Below are positions 16,371 to 24,821 of a stretch of DNA of 64,000 nt, piece after piece. The stretch's first letter is position 1, and each line of letters opens with the position of its first letter. Location of the stretch: assembly GCF_004801405.1 (NCBI RefSeq), contig NZ_SSOB01000001.1, positions 186,001 through 250,000 on the forward strand. Direction: 5' to 3'. A program made the position numbers and the translations under genes. The notes beneath the pieces were generated by a model, which was not told where the DNA came from, did no database searches, and worked only from the letters and a program-made list of their open reading frames with translations. Source of the DNA: Cohnella fermenti. GTDB taxonomy: Bacteria > Bacillota > Bacilli > Paenibacillales > Paenibacillaceae.

Positions 16371-17330
16371 TTATTTGCCCGTATACAGCTTGCTCTTCAC
16401 GAGAGCTTCGACGAACGAGATCTTGCTGTAGGCCGTACCGCCTTGCAGGAGAGGATCGACGATGTTCACGAAGGCGTCGCCGTTCTTGACGGCCTTCAGG
16501 TTCTTGTAGATCGCGTTCTTCTGCAGATCCTTAAGCGCGGACGTGTTCTTCGGGTTCTCGTCTTCCGTGAATTGGACGAACAGGTAGTCCGGGTTGATCG
16601 CGGCGAGCCCTTCCATCGAGATCAACTGCTGGGCCTTGGCATCCTTGACTTCATCCGGGAAGGAAGCTCCGAGATCGGAATAGAGCGTCGGGTTGAAGAA
16701 AACGTCCTTCGGGTAGATGTACAGGTTGCCGGCGCGAATCCGGACGGCCAGGACGGTCTTGCCCTTGAACTTCGGAGCGAGCTTCGCCTTGGCGGTATTC
16801 ATCGTGTCGATGTACTTCAGGATGATCTGGGTCGCTTCGGCCTTCTTGCCGGTAAGGGTAGCCAACAGCTTCAGGTTAGGCAGCCAATCCGACGAGATGT
16901 GGGAGACCGGGATCGTCGTAGCGATCTTCGCCAGCTTCTCGTTCGTCTCAGCCGGGAACTTCGTGCTGCTGAGGATGATGTCCGGCTTCAGCTTAAGGAT
17001 AGCTTCGAGGTCCGGCTCGCTCTTCTCGCCGATCGGCGTTACGCCCGACAGAATCTTGGAGAACAGCTTCGGGAACTCCCCGCCGACCGTAAGCGAGCCT
17101 TGAGGAGTGAAGTTGAGCAGCAGCGCATCCTCCAGCGATTCGACGGAGCCGGTGATGACGATCTTGGCCGTCTTGGTCGGAACGGTGTACGTTTTGCCTT
17201 TATAGGTGATCGTCTGGGTCGTTGTCGCCGCTTCCGCGACGTTGCCGGTCGCAGGGACGACACCCAGAATAGGTCCCAACCCGATAGCCAGCACTCCTGC
17301 CAGCAACAGAGCCTTCATGCTTTTTCTCAT
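16371..17330 (-). CDS. Siderophore/iron-complex binding protein without a lipobox (secreted)
   Basis: 319 residues, TroA/FepB-type fold: ITGSVESLEDALLLN, EPDLEAILKLKPDIILSSTKFP, VSHISSDWLPNLKLLATLTGK, NPDYLFVQF, VDPLLQGGTAYSKISF. It is clearly paralogous (roughly half identical by eye) to the binding lipoprotein at 19599. The N-terminus is a normal secretion signal (MRKSMKALLLAGVLAIG, cleavage likely near AEA-A, residue 34), but no cysteine occurs in it or anywhere in the protein, so it cannot be lipid-anchored. The start is set by AAGGGGTG upstream. A Fur box lies 28 bases before the start; the gene diverges from the AraC-type regulator. Confidence 0.88.
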   Translation of the reverse strand: MRKSMKALLLAGVLAIGLGPILGVVPATGNVAEAATTTQTITYKGKTYTVPTKTAKIVITGSVESLEDALLLNFTPQGSLTVGGEFPKLFSKILSGVTPIGEKSEPDLEAILKLKPDIILSSTKFPAETNEKLAKIATTIPVSHISSDWLPNLKLLATLTGKKAEATQIILKYIDTMNTAKAKLAPKFKGKTVLAVRIRAGNLYIYPKDVFFNPTLYSDLGASFPDEVKDAKAQQLISMEGLAAINPDYLFVQFTEDENPKNTSALKDLQKNAIYKNLKAVKNGDAFVNIVDPLLQGGTAYSKISFVEALVKSKLYTGK

Positions 17331-17357
17331 AATGCTTGTAACACCCCTTCATAATAA

Positions 17358-17372
17358 TGAGAATCATTATCA
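17358..17372 (-). promoter_or_regulatory. Fur box upstream of the soluble binding protein
   Basis: TGAGAAT-C-ATTATCA matches the Bacillus Fur 7-1-7 consensus (TGATAAT-N-ATTATCA) at all but one base. Its position just upstream of 17330 implies iron repression of that gene. Confidence 0.85.
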
Positions 17373-17399
17373 TAATAGTAATGGAGATTCTCCCCTCTG

Positions 17400-17770
17400 A
17401 ACATGGACAAAATACGCAAAATAACTGGACGATTTCCGGATTGGCTGCGTATCCGAACGGTGGGCCCTCCAAGGATGCGGTTGGGACCCCCACCCGACTA
17501 GGCTCATCCACGATCCGGCAGGGAACTCGCGCCATGCCTCATCGCCATCCCCCGCCGCGTGCCCCACCACTATGCCCACCGTCGTATCCCTCGCCATCCC
17601 TCGCCATGCCCCACCACCGTCACCCACCGCCTCACCATCGCCGTCCCCCGCTGCCGCCCCGTCGTCATCACCCGCCACCATCACCCGCCACCATCACCCG
17701 CCGTAACTCGGCACCCGCCGGCCATTAACAGCGTGCTTGGCAGCTTTAGGTCGGTTCCCAATATCGTGCA
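17400..17770. other. Gene-free low-complexity CCACCATC-rich spacer
   Basis: The divergent spacer holds C-rich sequence with many CGCCATC, CCACCATC and CACCCGCC repeats (about 17545-17715). Frames across it are open but encode His/Pro/Arg-rich low-complexity peptides with no ribosome binding site. Apart from the Fur boxes at each end I see no functional site. Confidence 0.55.
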
Positions 17771-17794
17771 GATTTGATACACTCATTATAGTAC

Positions 17795-17809
17795 TGAGAA
17801 TCAATATCA
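17795..17809 (+). promoter_or_regulatory. Fur box upstream of the AraC/Btr-type regulator
   Basis: TGAGAAT-C-AATATCA, two mismatches to the 7-1-7 Fur consensus, 22 bases before the ATG at 17832. Confidence 0.7.
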
Positions 17810-17831
17810 GCGATGCTGAGGGGGATTCAGC

Positions 17832-19499
17832 ATGTCTTCAAGATTGCTGTCCGAGGAGCATGATCGCTCGCGGGCGGAATTCCGATTGGATCAATTGACG
17901 CCCAAGCTGTGGGACATCGATATTCTCAAAGGCGGACCGTCGTGGAGGATCGAGCCGCAGTTGACGGATGACCATACGATGATTGTTCTTCTCGGCGGGG
18001 GAGGGACGCTTGTTCGGGATTCGTCCTCCTGTACGATGAACCCGGAGACCGTCTATCTGGCTCCTGCGGCAAGCACGTATTCCTTCGAGGGGGGAGAGGG
18101 AGAGAGCGTTATTGCGGTTGTCCGCTTCGGGCTGTTCCGAGAGAGCGACTCCGGCCGGGAGAGGCTGCTTGCCGACCCGGTGAAGTGCCTCCTGCAGCGA
18201 ATCGACGGCTTGCCTCTCGCTCCGCAAGGTCGTCTGGCAGGACTGTGCCGGTCGATCAAGGAACAACACGGGAGCGAGGACCCGCTCTTGCGCTGGAAAT
18301 CCCAGGCGACTCTGCTGGAGCTTCTCGCCCTACTGTTCGGGGCCGCCCGCCGGGGGCGGAGAATGGATAGCCGGAACGCCCTGGAGCTGGCGAAGTCGCA
18401 TATGGACGAGCACTACGGCGAGGAACTGACAATCGAACGGCTGGCGGGCATCGCGGATCTCAGCCCGAAGTACTTCGTCGATCTGTTCAAGAAGCAGTAC
18501 GGCATCAGCGCTGTGGACTATCTGACGCAGATTCGCATCAAGAAGGCGAAGAAGCTCATGATCAGCTCGGAGATGAGGCTGAAGGACATCGCGCACGAGG
18601 TTGGCTACGAGGATGAGTTCTACTTTAGCCGCAAGTTCCGCAAGGCGGTCGGGATCTCTCCTTCCTCGTTCGTCAAGAAGCGGCGGAACCGGCTCGCCGT
18701 GTACGGCTCCGCTTCCCTGCTCGGGTATCTGATGCCGGTTCAGGTCATTCCGCACGCCGCACCGCTGCATTCGAAGTGGGCGGGCTTCTATTCCAGCGCC
18801 ATCGGATCGGATATCGCCGTCCATCTGGACGCTTACCGGCACAATCAGAACAAAAAGTCGAATCTCGGGCTGTTGGCGGAATCGAAGCCCGATCTTATTC
18901 TGTGTCCTTCGACGATCGATGCGATGGAGAGGGAGGCCCTCTCCGGAATTGCCGAGCTGTTCGTGATGCCGCCGGAGCGCGAAGGCTGGCGGTCAAGCCT
19001 GCTCGCGCTGGCCGATCGCCTGGACGAGAGGGCGGAGGCGGAGCGGTGGATCGGCGAATTCGAGGGCAAGCTGGGCCGCGCGCGCGACAAGCTGGGCTTC
19101 GGCAGCCTTGCGCCTGCCCCGCGGGTGCTTCCCGTTCGTCTGATCCACGAGCGCTTCTATATTCATTGCAACCAGGGCATGACCGATGTGCTGTTCGACG
19201 GCCTCGGCGCCTCGTTCGCCTATGAGGGGACGCCGCTGCCCTACGATCGGGAGATCGAGATGGAGGAGCTGGACGAGTCCGACGCGGATCTCATCCTGCT
19301 GCTCATCCGCAAGGAGACGGAGACGCTGGGGGGATGGAAGGCATTGCAACGATCGCCTCGCTGGCTCTCCTTGAGAGCGGTGCGGGACAACAAGGTTCAT
19401 CTGATCTCGTCCGAGCCTTGGAGAGAGTATTCGCCGATTGCGGTTGAGCGGATTCTGGATATCTCGATGGAGGTTCTGTCCGGAAATCGTCCATTCTAA
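17832..19499 (+). CDS. AraC-family regulator fused to a siderophore-binding domain (Btr type)
   Basis: 555 residues. N-terminal cupin-like region (about 1-170), AraC double helix-turn-helix (about 180-285: LTIERLAGIADLSPKYFVDL, MRLKDIAHEVGYEDEFYFSR, KAVGISPSSF), then a TroA/FepB-type binding domain to the end (KPDLILCPSTIDAMEREALSG, VLPVRLIHERFYIHCNQGM). This is the architecture of B. subtilis Btr (YbbB, 529 residues), which senses bacillibactin and activates feuABC-ybbA. Placed directly before such an operon, it most likely activates the lipoprotein-permease-esterase genes when the ferric siderophore is bound. GAGGGGG precedes the ATG; Fur box upstream. Confidence 0.9.
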   Translation: MSSRLLSEEHDRSRAEFRLDQLTPKLWDIDILKGGPSWRIEPQLTDDHTMIVLLGGGGTLVRDSSSCTMNPETVYLAPAASTYSFEGGEGESVIAVVRFGLFRESDSGRERLLADPVKCLLQRIDGLPLAPQGRLAGLCRSIKEQHGSEDPLLRWKSQATLLELLALLFGAARRGRRMDSRNALELAKSHMDEHYGEELTIERLAGIADLSPKYFVDLFKKQYGISAVDYLTQIRIKKAKKLMISSEMRLKDIAHEVGYEDEFYFSRKFRKAVGISPSSFVKKRRNRLAVYGSASLLGYLMPVQVIPHAAPLHSKWAGFYSSAIGSDIAVHLDAYRHNQNKKSNLGLLAESKPDLILCPSTIDAMEREALSGIAELFVMPPEREGWRSSLLALADRLDERAEAERWIGEFEGKLGRARDKLGFGSLAPAPRVLPVRLIHERFYIHCNQGMTDVLFDGLGASFAYEGTPLPYDREIEMEELDESDADLILLLIRKETETLGGWKALQRSPRWLSLRAVRDNKVHLISSEPWREYSPIAVERILDISMEVLSGNRPF

Positions 19500-19550
19500 T
19501 TCTGGATTTTGTCCATGGTCCCTGCGCCGGCGATCGTTTACTCTGTTAAA

Positions 19551-19565
19551 TGATATTCATTCTCA
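19551..19565 (+). promoter_or_regulatory. Fur box upstream of the siderophore uptake operon
   Basis: TGATATT-C-ATTCTCA, two mismatches to the 7-1-7 Fur consensus, 34 bases before the chosen ATG at 19599. The box runs up to an alternative ATG at 19566, which argues for the downstream start. Confidence 0.78.
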
Positions 19566-19598
19566 ATGCTGCGGCATAAGAAAGGTGAGACACCCCTC

Positions 19599-20636
19599 AT
19601 GAGAAAAGCAGGATTGACGATAGGACTGGTCCTAATTCTGGCCATGCTGGCGGCGGCGTGCGGCAACGGCAATTCGAATTCAAATTCGGAGTCCGCGTCC
19701 GGCGGCTCATCTCCAAGCTCATCCGCGAGCGAATCCCCAAGCGCATCATCCGCAGCAAGCCCGTCCGCAGCTTCCGCAGCGGAAGAAGCAGGCGCAACGA
19801 GGACGATCGGCTATCTGGATAAACAATATGTCGTGCCTGCGGACGCCAGCCGCATTGTTATTGTAGGCGCTGTGGAAGCGATGGAGGATTCGATCGTTCT
19901 GGACGTTCACCCGGTCGGCGCGATTACGTTCTCGGGCGTCTTCCCCGAGATGTTCCAATCGATTACGGACGGAGCGGAGTCGATCGGCGAGAAGATGGAG
20001 CCGGACTTGGAGAAGGTGCTCGAGCTGAAGCCGGACGTCATCCTCGGCTCGTCGAAGTTCCCGGAAGAGACGATGAAGAAGCTGGAGAAAATCGCGACAA
20101 CGATTCCGTACTCCCACATTGCGACGAATTGGGAAGCGAATCTCGAGCTGCTCGGGGAGCTGAGCGGCAAGCAGGAGCAGGCCGCGAAGGCGATCGAAGA
20201 CTACAAGGCGGATCTAGCGGCAGCGCAAGCGCAGCTCGGAGAGAAGCTGGCTGGCAAGAAGGTCGTCGCGCTTCGCATTCGCGGAGGAGAGGTCTACGTG
20301 TATCCGGAATCCGTCTTCTTCAATCCGGTGCTCTACGGCGATCTCGGGCTGGAGGTGCCGACTGAAGTGCAGGCGGCGAAGGCGCAAGAATCCATCTCGA
20401 TCGAGAAGCTGGCCGAGATGAACCCGGACTACTTGTTCCTCCAGTTCCTGGACAGCGAGAACGCGGACGCACCGAACGCGCTGGCCGATCTTCAGAACAA
20501 CCCGATCATCAAGAACATTAATGCCTTTAAGAACGGCAAGGCGTTCGTCAACGTCGTCGACCCGCTTGCGCAAGGCGGAACGGCGTACAGCAAGATCGAA
20601 TTCCTGAAGGCGGCGGTGGCGAAGCTCTCGGAATAG
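19599..20636 (+). CDS. Siderophore-binding lipoprotein (FeuA type)
   Basis: 345 residues. Signal peptide with lipobox LAAAC (lipidated Cys about residue 21), then a Ser/Asn/Ala-rich tether of about 50 residues, then a FepB/FeuA-like domain: IVIVGAVEAMEDSIVLDVHP, EPDLEKVLELKPDVILGSSK, YSHIATNWEANLELLGELSG, NPDYLFLQF, NVVDPLAQGGTAYSKIEF. It captures a ferric siderophore outside the membrane and delivers it to the permeases encoded next. ATG at 19599 preferred over 19566 (RBS AAAGGTGAG, and a normal signal peptide results). Paralogue of the protein at 16371. Confidence 0.92.
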   Translation: MRKAGLTIGLVLILAMLAAACGNGNSNSNSESASGGSSPSSSASESPSASSAASPSAASAAEEAGATRTIGYLDKQYVVPADASRIVIVGAVEAMEDSIVLDVHPVGAITFSGVFPEMFQSITDGAESIGEKMEPDLEKVLELKPDVILGSSKFPEETMKKLEKIATTIPYSHIATNWEANLELLGELSGKQEQAAKAIEDYKADLAAAQAQLGEKLAGKKVVALRIRGGEVYVYPESVFFNPVLYGDLGLEVPTEVQAAKAQESISIEKLAEMNPDYLFLQFLDSENADAPNALADLQNNPIIKNINAFKNGKAFVNVVDPLAQGGTAYSKIEFLKAAVAKLSE

Positions 20637-20686
20637 CCAACCGCCATGAACATGACGTGAACAAGACATGACTAAGGTGTGTTCCC

Positions 20687-21697
20687 ATGCGACTTAAATC
20701 CGCGCTGCCGGCGACAATTCTCGTGATCTCCCCGGCGGCGGCTCTGCTTCTTATCGTCCTCTCCGTCCTGTTCGGAGCGAAGAGCATCTCCGCTTCGGAG
20801 ATCTGGGACGCGATCGTCCGCTTCGACGAGAACAACATCGACCACCAGATCATTCTGACCTCCCGGCTGCCGAGGGTTCTCGGCGCTCTCTTGATCGGCG
20901 CCTTCCTGGCGGTATCGGGGGCGCTGATGCAGGGGATCACCCGCAACTACCTCGCATCCCCATCCATCATGGGCGTATCGGACGGCTCGGTGTTTATGGT
21001 GACGCTGTGCATGATTTTCCTCCCGGATATGAATTCCATCGGTCTGATCACGATGTCCATGATCGGGTCGGCGGTCGGGGCGGGGCTTGTGTTCGGCATC
21101 GCATGGCTGCTTCCGAATGGAATGTCGCCGGTTCGGCTCGCCATTCTGGGCACGATCATCGGCACCTTCCTGGGCGGCATCTCGCAGGCGGCGGCGACCT
21201 ATTACCAGATCTCGCAAGGAATCGGCTTCTGGTACAACGCGCGTCTCCATCAGATGGACCCGGCGCTGATCAAGCTGTCGCTTCCGTTCGCGGCTGTCGG
21301 GCTCGTGCTTGCGCTTGCCCTGTCGAATTCGGTGAGCGCGCTGTCGCTCGGGGATGAGGTGGCGTCGAACCTCGGCGTTCGCGTCCGGCTGATCAAGGGG
21401 CTGACGATGCTGGCGGTCGTGATTCTGACGGGAGTTGCCGTTGCGCTCGCTGGGAAAATCGCCTTCATAGGCCTGATCATCCCGCATATCGCGAGGATGC
21501 TGTCCCGGACGGTGGATTACAGGTGGCTGGTTCCGGTGTCCGGGGTGCTTGGCGGGTTGTTCCTGGCGCTGTGCGATCTGCTCGCCCGATTCGTGAATTA
21601 TCCGTTCGAGACGCCGATCGGCATCGTCACCGCTTTGTTCGGAGTGCCGTTCTTCCTCTACCTCATCAAGAAGAGGGGAGGCGGACAGCATGCCTAG
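20687..21697 (+). CDS. FecCD-family siderophore ABC permease (FeuB-like)
   Basis: 336 residues, about ten membrane spans. Family landmarks: LTSRLPRVLGALLIGAFLAV, SGALMQGITRNYLASPSIMG, LGDEVASNLGVRV (coupling region) and IAFIGLIIPHIARML. It forms a heterodimeric channel with the next gene product and imports the ferric siderophore from the binding lipoprotein. AAGGTG lies before the ATG. The stop overlaps the next gene by 8 bases. Confidence 0.93.
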   Translation: MRLKSALPATILVISPAAALLLIVLSVLFGAKSISASEIWDAIVRFDENNIDHQIILTSRLPRVLGALLIGAFLAVSGALMQGITRNYLASPSIMGVSDGSVFMVTLCMIFLPDMNSIGLITMSMIGSAVGAGLVFGIAWLLPNGMSPVRLAILGTIIGTFLGGISQAAATYYQISQGIGFWYNARLHQMDPALIKLSLPFAAVGLVLALALSNSVSALSLGDEVASNLGVRVRLIKGLTMLAVVILTGVAVALAGKIAFIGLIIPHIARMLSRTVDYRWLVPVSGVLGGLFLALCDLLARFVNYPFETPIGIVTALFGVPFFLYLIKKRGGGQHA

Positions 21698-22712
21698 AGG
21701 GACCGCGTCAAGATTCTCCGTCGTGGCGGTCGCCCTGCTTGCCGTAAGCGCGTTGGCGTTCTACCTCAGCCTGACGAACGGAACGTTCGACATCTCCGTC
21801 GCCGAAGTGTTCAAGACCTTGCTGCGCATCGACGCCAATCCGGACTTCGAGCTTGTCGTCTTCGAATTCCGTCTGCCCCGAATCGTGCTTGGCGCACTGG
21901 TCGGCTTCGCGCTTGGCATTGCGGGTTCCGTCATCCAGGGAGTCACGCGCAACGCGCTCGCCGATCCCGGCATTCTCGGCATCAACGCGGGAGCGGGGAT
22001 GGCCGTTGTGCTCTACATGCTCGTGTTCCAAGGGAGCACCGACATGACCGACTGGCTCGGCATCTACGCGATGCCGCTGTTCGGCCTGGCGGGCGGCTTG
22101 ACGGCCACGGCGCTTATTTACATGCTGGCCAGAAGCGAGGGGAGGATCGACCCGCAGCGGCTGATCCTGGTCGGCATCGCCCTCGCCTCCGGCTTCGGAG
22201 CCGTCTCGACCTTCCTGTCGCTCAAGATGAATGCGAACGACTACGAGATGGCGGCGGTGTGGCTGGCGGGGAGCATCTACAGTGCGAACTGGCCTTTTGT
22301 GAAAATGGTGCTGCCCTGGCTGCTCGTCTTCGTTCCGCTTCTCTGGTGGCGCGCTCGCGTTCTGGATCTGTTCCAGTTGGAGGAGTCGAGTACGCGGGGG
22401 CTCGGCGTAAGGATCGAACGGGAGCGCAACTGGCTGCTGCTCGGCAGCATCGGGCTCGTCAGCGCAAGCGTCGCCGTCTCCGGGAGCATTGCCTTCGTCG
22501 GCTTGATCGCACCGCATATGGCCAGGCGGATGGTCGGCCTGCAGCATCGGCTCAGCCTCCCGGCCAGCGGCCTGGCCGGAATGGCGATGGTGCTGGTCGG
22601 GGACTTCATCGGCAAGACGGTGTTCGCTCCGGCACAACTGGCGGTCGGCATCGTCATCTCGATTATCGGCGTTCCTTACTTCGTCTATTTGCTGTTCAAG
22701 ACGACTCGATAA
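21690..22712 (+). CDS. FecCD-family siderophore ABC permease (FeuC-like)
   Basis: 340 residues, about ten membrane spans: FEFRLPRIVLGALVGFALGI, IQGVTRNALADPGILGINAG, TRGLGVRIERERN, IAFVGLIAPHMARRMVG. Partner of the preceding permease, translationally coupled through an 8-base overlap, with GAGGGGAGG upstream. No ATP-binding subunit is encoded in the operon; B. subtilis FeuBC likewise relies on the separately encoded ATPase YusV, and the same is inferred here. Confidence 0.93.
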   Translation: MPRGTASRFSVVAVALLAVSALAFYLSLTNGTFDISVAEVFKTLLRIDANPDFELVVFEFRLPRIVLGALVGFALGIAGSVIQGVTRNALADPGILGINAGAGMAVVLYMLVFQGSTDMTDWLGIYAMPLFGLAGGLTATALIYMLARSEGRIDPQRLILVGIALASGFGAVSTFLSLKMNANDYEMAAVWLAGSIYSANWPFVKMVLPWLLVFVPLLWWRARVLDLFQLEESSTRGLGVRIERERNWLLLGSIGLVSASVAVSGSIAFVGLIAPHMARRMVGLQHRLSLPASGLAGMAMVLVGDFIGKTVFAPAQLAVGIVISIIGVPYFVYLLFKTTR

Positions 22713-22748
22713 CGAGGGTCGGACTTTTATGGAGGTGGCCCGTCGATC

Positions 22749-24329
22749 ATGATTAGAAGTCGCAAGCATACGGCAGCGGGCAGAGAACTCCTCGTCTATG
22801 TGCCCCCTTCCTATGAGAACTCCGCCGAAGCGCGGTACCCGGTCGTCTATGTGCACGACGGCGGCGAGCTGTTCCACGCCTGCTTTAACCAGATCGAGCA
22901 TCGCTTCCGTCAAGGATCGCTGCCCGAGCTGATCGTGGTCGGCGTCGTCTCGCCGAATCGCAACCGCGACTATACGCCATGGCCGGCGGAGTCGCTTGTG
23001 CCGGGCTATCCGCCCTTCCTCGGGGAAGGGCGCGCCTATGTGGACGAGCTTGCGGACGTCGTTAAGCCGTTCATCGATGCGAGCTATCGGACGAAGCCGG
23101 AAGCGGAGCAGACGGCGGCCATCGGCGGCTCGTTCGGCGGGCTCATCTCGCTGTTCGCCGGTTATTGGCGTTCGGACGCGTTCGGGAGGCTCGGCCTGCT
23201 GTCCGCTTCCTTCTGGTATGAAGGCGTGCTGGATTATGTGCGAGAGCACCCGCCGCTGGACGAGAAGCTGAAGGTTTACATGTCCGTGGGCGATTGCGAG
23301 GGCATCTACAAGGCGAATGCGCAGCTTAACATGGTCCCGTATACGCGACAGGCCTACAAGGCCTGGACCGGCAAGACGGGGAGCGGCTCCGAACGGCTGC
23401 GGTTCGAAGTGACGCCGGGCGGCACGCATGATCTTCATTGCATGGCCCAGCACTTCCCGGAGGCGCTCGAGTGGTTGTTCGGGGAACGGCCGGTCGAGCG
23501 GAAGAGCGAATCGCCATCCGAGCATCCCTTCACGCTGCCGGGCACGACAACTTGGGAGATGCATTCGCGGCGAACGGGGCGGCCGTACCGCATCTTCCTG
23601 TATGCCCCGACTTCCGGCGAAGCGCCGGAACGGGGCTACCCGGTGCTGGTCTCGCTCGACGCGAACGCATCGTTCGCCACTCTCGCCGAAGCGATGCGGC
23701 TGCAAGGGCGTCCGCCGCGCGGCTTCTCGCAGGGAGTGATCGTCGGCATCGGCTACCCGTCGGACGAACCGCTTGTGACGAGTCGGCGGTTCTACGACTA
23801 TACGACGAAGGCCGATCCCGCGAAGCTGCCGGCTCGGCCCGACCGCTCGGAGTGGCCGGAGACGGGAGGGGTGAACGAATTCCTCGCCTTCCTCGAAGAG
23901 GAGCTGCTGCCGGCCGTCGAACGGGCCTTCCCGATCGACCGCGAGCGCCGGGCGCTGTTCGGCCATTCCCTTGGCGGCTGGTTCGCGCTGCACGCGCTGG
24001 CCGAGCGGCCGGAGCTGTTCTCCGGCTACATCGCGGGAAGTCCGTCCGTCTGGTGGGACGGCTCGGAGATCCAGGAGCGGCTGCCCGCCGCTCTGGAGAA
24101 GCTGGACCTGGCGCAACGGCCGATCTCCCTGCTGATCGGAGTCGGAGCGGACGAGAAGCCGTCGATGGTGGCGGAGGCGGAACGGCTCGCCCGGCAGCTT
24201 GAGCCGCTTCGCGAGCGCGGCCTGCGGCTGGAGTTCCGCCGCTTCGAAGGAGCGGGTCACGTGTCGGTCGTTCCGGCTCTGGCGGGAGTGATCTTCCGGT
24301 TCCTGTTCGAGCATAGGGAACGGATTTGA
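22749..24329 (+). CDS. Tandem two-domain siderophore esterase (BesA/IroE-like fusion)
   Basis: 526 residues with two consecutive alpha/beta-hydrolase esterase domains. Domain 1 (about 1-250): PVVYVHDGGELFH, nucleophile elbow AAIGGSFGGLISLF, candidate catalytic His in TPGGTHDLHCMAQ. Domain 2 (about 265-526): RIFLYAPTSGEAPERGYPV, nucleophile elbow LFGHSLGGWFALHAL, His in EGAGHVSVVPAL. Domain 1 resembles enterochelin-esterase-type hydrolases; domain 2 resembles IroE and Bacillus YbbA/BesA, which hydrolyse trilactone siderophores. BesA is a single domain of about 300 residues, so this is a duplication or fusion. Both serines appear intact. No signal peptide, so it likely releases iron from imported siderophore in the cytoplasm. 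RBS GGAGGTGG. Confidence 0.88.
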   Translation: MIRSRKHTAAGRELLVYVPPSYENSAEARYPVVYVHDGGELFHACFNQIEHRFRQGSLPELIVVGVVSPNRNRDYTPWPAESLVPGYPPFLGEGRAYVDELADVVKPFIDASYRTKPEAEQTAAIGGSFGGLISLFAGYWRSDAFGRLGLLSASFWYEGVLDYVREHPPLDEKLKVYMSVGDCEGIYKANAQLNMVPYTRQAYKAWTGKTGSGSERLRFEVTPGGTHDLHCMAQHFPEALEWLFGERPVERKSESPSEHPFTLPGTTTWEMHSRRTGRPYRIFLYAPTSGEAPERGYPVLVSLDANASFATLAEAMRLQGRPPRGFSQGVIVGIGYPSDEPLVTSRRFYDYTTKADPAKLPARPDRSEWPETGGVNEFLAFLEEELLPAVERAFPIDRERRALFGHSLGGWFALHALAERPELFSGYIAGSPSVWWDGSEIQERLPAALEKLDLAQRPISLLIGVGADEKPSMVAEAERLARQLEPLRERGLRLEFRRFEGAGHVSVVPALAGVIFRFLFEHRERI

Positions 24330-24369
24330 AGATCAGGTCATGGAAGCATCGCGTTTGGCGAAACGTTAA

Positions 24370-24393
24370 CCCGAGGAGCAAGAGCTCCTCGGG
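24370..24393 (+). terminator. Terminator of the siderophore operon
   Basis: Perfect 10-bp stem CCCGAGGAGC / GCTCCTCGGG with loop AAGA, followed by TTTGTTG, 40 bases after the esterase stop. Confidence 0.85.
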
Positions 24394-24471
24394 TTTGTTG
24401 CTTTCTCTCCCGGTTGCCGTTGTCGCACCGCACCGCTGCGAAGCTGTCGAAGTCGAGGGCAGCCGGATTTT

Positions 24472-24642
24472 ATGCGAAAAACCGCATTGGCGCAGCTCGA
24501 TGACAGGGAGTTTGGACGATTCTATGTGAAAAATAGCATAAATGGAGAAAAATTCGGTTCGAGCTGCCGCATGTATGCTAAAAACCACATAAAACATCGA
24601 GATTGCCTCCTTTTCCAAGCCGACGAATGTGAGAAATCATAT
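24472..24642 (+). repeat. 52-bp-phased palindrome element, copy 3
   Basis: Four 16-bp palindromes start at 24472 (ATGCGAAAAACCGCAT), 24524 (ATGTGAAAAATAGCAT), 24575 (ATGCTAAAAACCACAT) and 24627 (ATGTGAGAAATCATAT). Spacing is 52, 51, 52, the same as in copies 1 and 2 although most intervening sequence has diverged. It lies between the siderophore operon terminator and the next transporter. The rest of the 24394-24821 gap shows no gene. Confidence 0.85.
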
Positions 24643-24821
24643 AAAATGGCGGCATGAATAACGCATGTTGGATATCTATCCTCCGGCAAGAGCAACAGCC
24701 GTTCGGTCCAAGTCCGACCTGGACTTAAGGAGGGGGCTTCTCCTCACCCGCGGACGGTTCTTCGCTCGGCCCGCATTCCGATATACTTCAGACATTGCAG
24801 AAAAATCAGGAGGTTGGCGTC

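Noticed and set aside
17357..17728. Plus-strand frame with His/Pro-rich translation
   Set aside because: It lies in a C-rich low-complexity spacer, overlaps a Fur box and has no ribosome binding site.
21708..24314. 868-codon minus-strand open frame
   Set aside because: Antisense shadow of the permease and esterase genes in GC-rich sequence; Arg/His/Gln-rich translation with no domain and no ribosome binding site.
24472..24657. Small plus-strand frame translating the palindrome element (FYVKNSI-type peptide)
   Set aside because: It follows the repeat, not a gene: palindromes at 51-52 bp pass through all frames, and no ribosome binding site is present.
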